DNA from: Apostichopus japonicus
Lineage: Eukaryota; Echinodermata; Holothuroidea; Aspidochirotida; Stichopodidae
Assembly: GCF_037975245.1 (NCBI RefSeq)
Contig: NC_092580.1
Coordinates: 32,265,001-32,329,000, forward strand
Direction: 5' to 3'
Length of the DNA stretch: 64,000 nt
Positions 62,001 through 64,000 of this stretch are shown here, piece by piece. The translations under genes were made by a program, and so were the position numbers. The notes under the pieces are model-generated. The model was given only the letters and a program-made list of their open reading frames with translations. It searched no databases and had not been told where the DNA came from. Each line of letters opens with the position of its first letter. Position 1 is the first letter of the stretch.

Positions 62001-63693
62001 GTGTCCAGAACAGAGCCAGGGACACCCACCGCCAACATGAACGTTGTCCAATGCCCATCCAGCATTAATGCCTGAGAACCTGGGCTGACTCCATCTAAAA
62101 CGGGTGGATTTGGTTCTAAGAAGGGAGAATCATCAAAACAAGTTACAAGCTTTGTGCAGAGTTTAATAGAAACGGAAGAGTACACTAAATGTAGGTATCA
62201 TGAAACGTTACGACATACCTACTAGATTCTTACATAACACGATGGCTAGAGTTTCTACAAAAGCTATTGAAGCAAATGTTTCAAGTTTAACATTTTTCCA
62301 AACTATAAGTGAAACAAGGCTCTTCTTAAATGTTTTTTATGTGGGGGGGGTATAAATTAATACCCAAGGCTAAATGGAAAAAAAAATGGAAAGTTCGAGA
62401 TTGATTAGTTCCTTGTCCAATGGCAGCTGCTTTTAAGTAGAGGGCAGCATACTACTATTGTCACAAACTATTTTGTCTTGTAAAGTTCTCTATTAAGTCA
62501 TTGAAGTAACAGGCCATGTGGTGAGTTGTGGTTTGGAGAGGAAAGGGACGGATGGTTTGGTGTGCTTTAGAGTGGCTTGGAGAGGTATGGGGTGGTTTGG
62601 AGACGTACGGGACGGTTTGGAGCGGTATGGGATGGTTTGGAGAGATATGGGATGGTTTGGAGAGATATCGAGTGGCTTGGAGTGGTATGGGGTGGTTTGG
62701 AGAGGTATGGGGTGGTTTGGAGTGGCTTGGAGTGGTATGGGGTGGTTTCAAGAGGTGTTTGGGGTGATCAATAGTTCTGATCAATCTTATCGCTTAAATT
62801 GGCAATAATCATGTGTTTAGCTAAAGACAAAATTTGACTGAAAATTATCTTCACTTACACAGCACCCTCTGGAAGTAATATTGTGACCCTAGTCCAATTT
62901 GTAAACATCTGTGCCTTGTAATTGCTACCCAGTCTGTATTTTCCGCAGCTCATATCAGGCGGTATGCACTCCTCCACAACCAGGTGCCAAGTACGTCCCA
63001 TGTCTCGAGAGTACTCTAACGTCACAGGGTAGCGGTCAGGAATAGACGGGTCACCGCCACACCTCATGGTGAGGTCAAACTGCAGGAATGCGACCGTCGT
63101 CATCTCAAAGTCCCACGTCTCGGCATACCGTGGAGAATCTGGGTGAAAGAGAGAGGCAAAGAGAGGAAATCACACCCACCAATCAACATAAGGTGGTACT
63201 TACTGACTTATTGTTTAGACAACAAAAACAGCAATTAATGTTAGCTCTTCATAAAGGGAATAATCTATACTTTGAGTTGAAATTTATTGTATAGTTTTAC
63301 ACTGCCTCTTTTGGTTTTAATGCATTTATTTGAAAAATCTTTAATAAAGTGATTGCCATTAAGGATATGGAAATATCTACAAGCCTCGAGTAAACAAGTT
63401 CTCAATATTTTTTCTTAAGAGTATTTTAATAGATCTGTCAGTTGGGTAATGGTCTTGTCAATATATGTTGTTGAAACACACCAGACATCCATGAAAATCA
63501 AAATGTATACCTTGTCTACGACCAAATACGATAGCCTGTTGGTCTGACTGGCAGAATACCTCTGGTGTTGATCCCATTAAGGAATACCAGTTGTTAGAAG
63601 GCTGAGGATCAAATTCATCATCGAATCCCAGGGAGTGAGTGTCATTAGCACCGATGAGGACGTCATCTAAAGCCCATGATGCTCTGGATTGTC
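35031..63693 (-). CDS. RELN: Reelin, 3' half: end of repeat 3 through repeats 4-8 and C-terminus (28 exons)
   Basis: Reelin is a large secreted extracellular-matrix glycoprotein. In vertebrates it signals through ApoER2 and VLDLR to Dab1. Each reelin repeat is subrepeat A, an EGF module, then subrepeat B. The window encodes EGF4 to EGF8 in order: CPWLCSGHGRC, CPNNCYGHGTC, CPLMCSGHGRC, CPEFCNGHGDC, CHHLCHGHGRC. Each is flanked by A and B modules with Asp-box-like sequences (YSxDxGxxW) and WxxDxVYIG motifs. The repeat numbers come from register against human reelin, including the extra residue in EGF5. The 28 exons total 5600 nt with every phase compatible, about 1865 residues ending in TGA. 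The reeler domain, the F-spondin-like domain and repeats 1-3 must lie beyond the right edge. The gene converges on the TRABD-like gene. Repeats 4-8 are certain; the last exon is less so. Confidence 0.96.
35668..35964 (-). CDS. RELN: Reelin exon: repeat 8B end
   Basis: 297 nt. Encodes RINFVLQIGSSSEDPQC, VILQYTNNNGIDWHLLQ, VRFRWWQPGHDG and EDQWAVDHIHLD. It ends GACAC|GTAAGA; unspliced, the frame stops at once (ACG TAA). The strong donor and the usual reelin tail favour splicing to one more exon. Confidence 0.93.
36349..36452. repeat. 49-bp duplication of a reelin exon end and its donor
   Basis: The last 28 bases of the repeat 8B exon and its donor (CACTAGATTAGCAAG|GTAT) are copied 49 bp further into the intron. 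Use of the second donor would add 49 nt and shift the frame. Alignment with human reelin supports the upstream donor. Confidence 0.85.
36425..36638 (-). CDS. RELN: Reelin exon: end of EGF8, repeat 8B
   Basis: 214 nt with the acceptor GAGAG|GTGG, which gives FQGGTC, aligned to human FQGDDC. A second acceptor six bases upstream (exon right end 36644) is also in frame and would add two residues. Encodes SNDLVDNFEG, MWSVVRGGRIGQGCGGLVPH, LGKSLYFSGCGRREAIT. The donor region is duplicated 49 bp downstream. Confidence 0.92.
36660..37355. other. Reelin intron, EGF8 region
   Basis: AT microsatellite near 36670 and a C-run near 36961-36973. Nothing else seen. Confidence 0.4.
37356..37510 (-). CDS. RELN: Reelin exon: end of repeat 8A and most of EGF8
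   Basis: 155 nt. Encodes STQFRWVQEASNG, SWAIDDVYIGPP and CHHLCHGHGRCVQGTCVC. Donor CAAG|GTAGAA, phase 1. A plus-strand retroelement fragment occupies the upstream intron. Confidence 0.95.
37600..38625 (+). pseudogene. Non-LTR (CR1/L2-like) retrotransposon fragment in a reelin intron
   Basis: Plus-strand frame 37588-38187 reads LESCIDDWRLWMTQNFLKLN, KSEFIVFGS, VRNLGTIFDANMSLNDHI, ATEQLVQAYVTSRLDMGN, the C-terminal part of a reverse transcriptase. A frameshift follows, then REY..HILRELHWLPIKDQII. It ends GGCGCATTATAAATG with a TTA microsatellite, the usual 3' end of such elements. Opposite in strand to reelin. Confidence 0.85.
38626..39108. other. Reelin intron, nothing recognised
   Basis: AT-rich, no element or RNA seen. 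Confidence 0.4.
39109..39359 (-). CDS. RELN: Reelin exon: repeat 8A
   Basis: 251 nt. Encodes IIIGCSQHSEFGYSC, IRLEYTTMPQDPSSWQLVQP, CSPMKYHHGSLYDD and STWTRVTLRVP. Donor GTAACA, phase 2. Confidence 0.94.
39465..39705. repeat. Degenerate about 22-bp tandem repeat
   Basis: Repeated phrases AGGAGGTCA, TGGGT.CATCTA in a reelin intron. Copies are strongly diverged. Confidence 0.65.
39851..40068 (-). CDS. RELN: Reelin exon: start of repeat 8A
   Basis: 218 nt. Encodes GSEINPTSLEDSFDRQP, DSLWTFYPYGNSQVGVC, PALYW and RSVTTREMIVDKHFIIQFK. Phase 0 out. Confidence 0.94.
40933..41106 (-). CDS. RELN: Reelin exon: repeat 7B
   Basis: 174 nt. Encodes GVTWTTLHELDFSAY, TKATRVRWWQPWHQG and AQWAIDSILIG. Donor G|GTAGGG, phase 1, chosen because the join reads SILIGGSEINP as in human NILIGGAEINP. 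Confidence 0.93.
41669..41775 (-). CDS. RELN: Reelin exon: repeat 7B, short exon
   Basis: 107 nt. Encodes FIQFYLVIGDQNGYF, CQSPIMRQESVIVQFSANG. It splits the B subrepeat at the Asp-box-like turn; in repeat 5B the same part is one exon. Phase 2 in, 1 out. Confidence 0.87.
42586..42773 (-). CDS. RELN: Reelin exon: repeat 7B, GC splice donor
   Basis: 188 nt. Encodes HLKETFSAGETN, FTSCGPIHELENLYFGGSG and LAETQDLDLRDS. The frame and the paralogous exon at 54362-54509 place the donor at CCAG|GCACGT, a GC rather than GT donor, phase 2. Confidence 0.88.
43409..43601 (-). CDS. RELN: Reelin exon: end of repeat 7A and EGF7
   Basis: 193 nt. Encodes KIRFRWFQRYDP, QWALDDVYIGPP, CPEFCNGHGDCQYPLCVC and DAGYSGDACE. 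Donor GTAAGT, phase 0. Confidence 0.96.
43865..44500 (-). pseudogene. CR1/L2-like reverse transcriptase C-terminal fragment in a reelin intron
   Basis: Minus strand reads ATEQIVHSFITSRLDMGNSL, IQNSAARIVTHSHKH, LKKLHWLPVKYRIMYKILL and APRLWNQLPLKIRKTSTLSN, a clear non-LTR reverse transcriptase C-terminus. The 3' end GCGCATTATAAGTC plus TTA repeats is at about 43870. Its frame is open from about 44490 to 43991, so it is younger than the other copies here. Confidence 0.88.
44519..46257. repeat. 32-bp minisatellite derived from a reelin exon-intron boundary
   Basis: About 50 copies of a 32-bp unit (TTGCCTTGCTAGGCAGCTAA with C/A-rich remainder; some shortened to 27-28 bp). On the minus strand each unit is the last 23 coding bases of the repeat 7A exon plus the first 9 intron bases, including the GTTTGT donor. 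A block of about 110 bp, including 24 further exon bases (CATAATAACTCTCCTCCA), is repeated 620 bp apart (about 45541-45650 and 46161-46270), so higher-order duplication also occurred. Confidence 0.95.
46227..46444 (-). CDS. RELN: Reelin exon: repeat 7A, both edges inside tandem duplications
   Basis: 218 nt. Encodes ISVGCNATTDTFMNPVDLFY, SADSGLTWSLLSLQC, GWRRVIMKLPSKATK, then AG of a split codon. The donor AAAAAG|GTTTGT is supported because joining to the next exon gives LPSKATKRKIRF, the same spacing as human LPESLVGNPVRF. The 3' end and donor form the first unit of a 32-bp array; the 5' edge lies in a 100-bp duplication. Phase 0 in, 2 out. Confidence 0.88.
46412..46611. repeat. 100-bp duplication of the 5' edge of the reelin repeat 7A exon
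   Basis: Two nearly identical 100-bp copies, each with TCAG acceptor and the first about 33 exon bases. The outer copy would reach a stop after ISVGCNATTDT, so it can only act as a decoy acceptor. Confidence 0.9.
46612..47360. other. Reelin intron, nothing recognised
   Basis: A TTA microsatellite at about 46636-46668; otherwise AT-rich with no element seen. Confidence 0.4.
47361..47715 (-). CDS. RELN: Reelin exon: end of repeat 6B, shortened linker, start of repeat 7A
   Basis: 355 nt. Encodes FVSIMLPPGARQNGTRLRWW, FAIDNIFVGGTS, LRDDFETGSVSNQWLF and DLRLQEGAVLEFK. The repeat 6-7 linker between DDF and QWLF is about 30 residues shorter than in vertebrates and lacks the segment with the C-t cleavage site. 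Phase 0 out, donor GTTAGT. Confidence 0.94.
48074..48267 (-). CDS. RELN: Reelin exon: repeat 6B
   Basis: 194 nt. Encodes GCSRILTSNDMDLTEADY, FHIVYGCIVHP, VIVQYSINGGIQWNLL and HDQYLIPR. Phase 2 out, donor GTAAGC. Confidence 0.95.
48563..48746 (-). CDS. RELN: Reelin exon: second half of EGF6, start of repeat 6B
   Basis: 184 nt. Encodes CDSGWEGNACNQPNIALP, LRDTFNHQP and VCGPVASGSALHFHL, matching human VCGAVASGMALHFSG. Phase 0 out. Confidence 0.93.
48990..49270. repeat. Tandem repeat, about 117-bp unit, 2-3 copies
   Basis: Units share GCT.GTAGTGGATACAA, AACCTAGGTAAA.CAGATAT and GCTGGTGAATTTAAT.TAAC. In the intron between EGF6 halves. Confidence 0.75.
49819..49959 (-). CDS. RELN: Reelin exon: end of repeat 6A and first half of EGF6
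   Basis: 141 nt. Encodes SKATRFRWIQPSGFVPSNTW, ALSYVYIGYA and CPLMCSGHGRCDNEIC. The position of vertebrate Lys2467 is proline (codon 49911-49913). The usual WAIDNVYIG is WALSYVYIG, so the otherwise conserved aspartate is lost. Donor GTGAGA, phase 2. Confidence 0.93.
50595..50763 (-). CDS. RELN: Reelin exon: repeat 6A
   Basis: 169 nt. Encodes YLEYSVDMGKNWNPV, CLPSDMNCDSYH and YNQWTRVVVPMPLWTR, matching human LEYSVDLGLSWHPL and NKWTRITLPLPPYTR. Phase 2 out. Confidence 0.93.
51247..51394 (-). CDS. RELN: Reelin exon: repeat 6A, first receptor-lysine position
   Basis: 148 nt. Encodes VCNSPSNTLHFSGNSQMRYT and SADVHIDEGSIVQFELAMSC. Aligned without gaps from VC to RY, the position of vertebrate Lys2360 is asparagine (codon 51353-51355). 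Phase 1 out, donor GTGAGT. Confidence 0.92.
51395..52529. other. Reelin intron in repeat 6A
   Basis: No element recognised. The short frames (for example 51935-52252) have no coding support. Confidence 0.4.
52530..52667 (-). CDS. RELN: Reelin exon: end of repeat 5B, start of repeat 6A
   Basis: 138 nt, phase 0 on both sides. Encodes IFIGGNVFGQIVLQDDFTS and QNWLISPGSSMEQ. Donor GTAGAC. Confidence 0.9.
53367..53628 (-). CDS. RELN: Reelin exon: repeat 5B
   Basis: 262 nt. Encodes HFFIRLGC, HPILLQYSIDGGITW, TNSTRLRWWQPSRNGEF and DDWAIDQ. Phase 0 out, donor GTAATC. A short ATCA microsatellite lies just inside the downstream intron. Confidence 0.94.
54362..54509 (-). CDS. RELN: Reelin exon: repeat 5B
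   Basis: 148 nt, phase 1 in, phase 2 out. Encodes TKKCGIIITGKNLHF and GIRILMTKDLDLSIAR, very close to human. Confidence 0.93.
55175..55352. repeat. 20-bp tandem repeat close to the EGF5 exon donor
   Basis: About nine copies of GATTACATTTTGCA(T/C)(G/A)(G/A), ending about 12 bp from the donor of the EGF5 exon at 55365. Confidence 0.85.
55365..55585 (-). CDS. RELN: Reelin exon: end of repeat 5A, EGF5, start of repeat 5B
   Basis: 221 nt. Encodes TIRFRWYQGNF, WALDDVYIGPS, CPNNCYGHGTCLRGIHCIC, DPGYSGWSC and YFLKDDFEG. The extra residue before the fourth EGF cysteine matches vertebrate EGF5. Phase 1 out, donor GTGAAT. Confidence 0.95.
55735..55945. repeat. Pyrimidine-rich degenerate repeat (ACCCC.CATTACCACC)
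   Basis: Repeats of CCCCTCATTACCACCA in a reelin intron; strongly strand-asymmetric, purine-rich on the reelin sense strand. Confidence 0.75.
56136..56365 (-). CDS. RELN: Reelin exon: repeat 5A with the dimer-type cysteine
   Basis: 230 nt. Encodes INVGCSTMSSAEDPVRLEF, FSADNGVTWHLVQEDC, IYYSGAIPGWRRYLIP and LHFCG. The cysteine codon at 56138-56140 aligns with the vertebrate intersubunit disulfide cysteine (mouse Cys2101). Donor GTGAGT, phase 2. Confidence 0.95.
57020..57113 (-). CDS. RELN: Reelin exon: repeat 5A, short exon
   Basis: 94 nt. Encodes GNSLVFSDALGEHSVTTR and VDTDTVLQFK, matching human VFVSNEVGEHSITTRDL. Acceptor TTTCAG, donor GTAAAG, phase 0 out. Confidence 0.92.
57114..57929. 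other. Reelin intron with possible Penelope-like motif
   Basis: Contains TTGAAGAAG, hairpin ATCCTGCTAGGAT and TGAAACGTCGG at about 57429-57463 and a CA-rich tract at 57785-57900. The motif resembles the hammerhead-like ends I associate with Penelope-like elements, but the core is imperfect. Confidence 0.35.
57930..58381 (-). CDS. RELN: Reelin exon: repeat 4B and start of repeat 5A
   Basis: 452 nt, the longest reelin exon here. Encodes PGIRMLETVDLD, FSYNGGITWELV, TRFRFWQPYHSG, DVWVLDNLLIGG, FDDTISEENFLFYPGGEIG and NFC. Donor GTGAGT, phase 2. Confidence 0.95.
58448..60418. repeat. 67-bp minisatellite, about 29 copies
   Basis: Unit contains CATTAATGTTCAGTATTCTT, TGCAGGTGTATTAATATGTT and GAAATGCAGAGGTATC. 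It fills most of the intron between the EGF4/4B exon and the next reelin exon. Variant blocks (GAATTACCGATAC, AAGTACTGATAC, GGTTTTGATAC) recur at intervals, pointing to higher-order duplications. Confidence 0.95.
60670..60847 (-). CDS. RELN: Reelin exon: second half of EGF4, start of repeat 4B
   Basis: 178 nt. Encodes ICDPGYNHGNFCAPFVTLP, LKETFDGPLSTQLW and STAIIFNQ. Phase 0 out, donor GTTTGG. The next intron is almost filled by a 67-bp minisatellite. Confidence 0.92.
60848..61907. other. Reelin intron inside EGF4
   Basis: AT-rich; the frame at 60940-61143 has no recognisable homology. Nothing else seen. Confidence 0.4.
61908..61982. repeat. 25-bp triplication spanning the EGF4 exon donor
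   Basis: Three copies of GAAATTAGATACTTTACATG plus CATCT. On the minus strand each has ATGCAT|GTAAAGTATC; the rightmost is the true exon end, and two donor copies lie 25 and 50 bp into the intron. Confidence 0.92.
61975..62115 (-). CDS. RELN: Reelin exon: end of repeat 4A and first half of EGF4
   Basis: 141 nt, phase 2 both sides. Encodes TRFRWSQP, WALDNVHVGGG and CPWLCSGHGRCFENQC. It has the same length and phases as the paralogous EGF6 exon at 49819-49959. The donor ATGCAT|GTAAAG lies in a threefold 25-bp tandem repeat. Confidence 0.93.
62516..62765. repeat. G-rich minisatellite (GGTATGGG.TGGTTTGGAGA)
   Basis: About twelve diverged 20-bp units in a reelin intron. Open frames on both strands here are repeat artefacts. 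Confidence 0.88.
62859..63138 (-). CDS. RELN: Reelin exon: repeat 4A core
   Basis: 280 nt, phase 1 in, phase 2 out, donor GTAAGT. Encodes PRYAETWDFE, FLQFDLTMRCGG, the Asp-box-like YSRDMGRTWHLVVEEC and TNWTRVTILLP, nearly matching human repeat 4A. Confidence 0.95.
63511..63693 (-). CDS. RELN: Reelin exon: end of repeat 3B, start of repeat 4A
   Basis: 183 nt, enters and leaves in phase 1. Encodes SWALDDVLIGANDTH, then FDDEFDP..NNWYSL and EVFCQSDQQAIVFG, matching the start of human repeat 4. It is the most 5' reelin exon found in the window. Confidence 0.9.
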
Positions 63694-64000
63694 CTAAAGA
63701 AAGAAAAATATCGAGCAGGTAGTTGAAAAGATCCCGCAGTTTTAGCTTGTCAGATTTAATAATGAAATTATTGATAAACCCATCTGAAAACTTGTTCCAG
63801 TAAAAAAAAATTTAATCAAGTACGAGATTGATAAAATTCCTTTTGGAATTCCTGCTACTAGGGACCAAGGCTTGAGCTAAATGGCCTATTTGACTGATTT
63901 CAAAGTCCATCAATGCTCTGGCAATATTCTCAAATTCTGAGAAAACCACAAGCCATGGAAGATCACTGGTAGCCATAGTAACCAACAGATCCAAAATGAA
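63694..64000. other. Reelin intron at the right edge
   Basis: No exon recognised. The minus-strand frame 63812-63994 does not resemble reelin. Confidence 0.4.

Noticed and set aside
62461-62808. Pro/His-rich and Gly/Trp-rich frames on both strands
   Set aside because: Translations of the 20-bp minisatellite in a reelin intron.
63812-63994. Possible further reelin exon at the right edge
   Set aside because: Sequence lacks reelin motifs and suitable phase; treated as intron.

Overview
The window is animal nuclear DNA. It has interrupted genes with GT-AG introns, metazoan protein families, non-LTR retrotransposon remnants, hAT-type elements and abundant minisatellites. The two protein genes and the transposon style fit a marine invertebrate deuterostome, possibly an echinoderm, but the species cannot be fixed from sequence alone. 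No prokaryotic operon, CRISPR array or viral gene was seen.

Layout. 1-13.9 kb is gene-poor: a dispersed repeat, a complete non-autonomous hAT element with an 8-bp target duplication (1525-2911), a U2-snRNA-like sequence abutting a decayed reverse transcriptase, a second decayed reverse transcriptase on the minus strand (about 5.4-6.4 kb), a short inverted-repeat element (7.5-8.2 kb) and a 42-bp minisatellite. 13.98-23.99 kb holds a complete seven-exon plus-strand gene for a TraB-domain protein (TRABD-like, 487 aa), with one likely non-coding exon upstream. 24-35 kb is intergenic, with two more hAT-type elements. 35.03 kb to beyond the right edge is the 3' half of a reelin gene on the minus strand. 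I resolve 28 coding exons running from the end of reelin repeat 3 through repeats 4-8 and a short basic C-terminus. Reading frame and intron phase are unbroken over 5600 coding bases. The two genes are convergent, tail to tail.

The reelin half-gene is the main interest. The cysteine matching the vertebrate dimer disulfide (mouse Cys2101) is kept. Both repeat-6 lysines that bind ApoER2/VLDLR in vertebrates (Lys2360, Lys2467) are replaced, and the repeat 6-7 linker carrying the vertebrate C-t cleavage site is missing. The C-terminus ends in a basic RKRR motif like the vertebrate C-terminal convertase site. At the DNA level, three separate exon 3' ends, each with its splice donor, have been tandemly duplicated. 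One of these grew into a roughly 1.7-kb array of about 50 copies of an exon-intron boundary. One intron uses a GC donor and one exon has tandem in-frame acceptors.

Vertebrate comparisons rest on my recall of the reelin and TRABD sequences, not on a search. Exon edges are inferred from homology, splice consensus and phase continuity.
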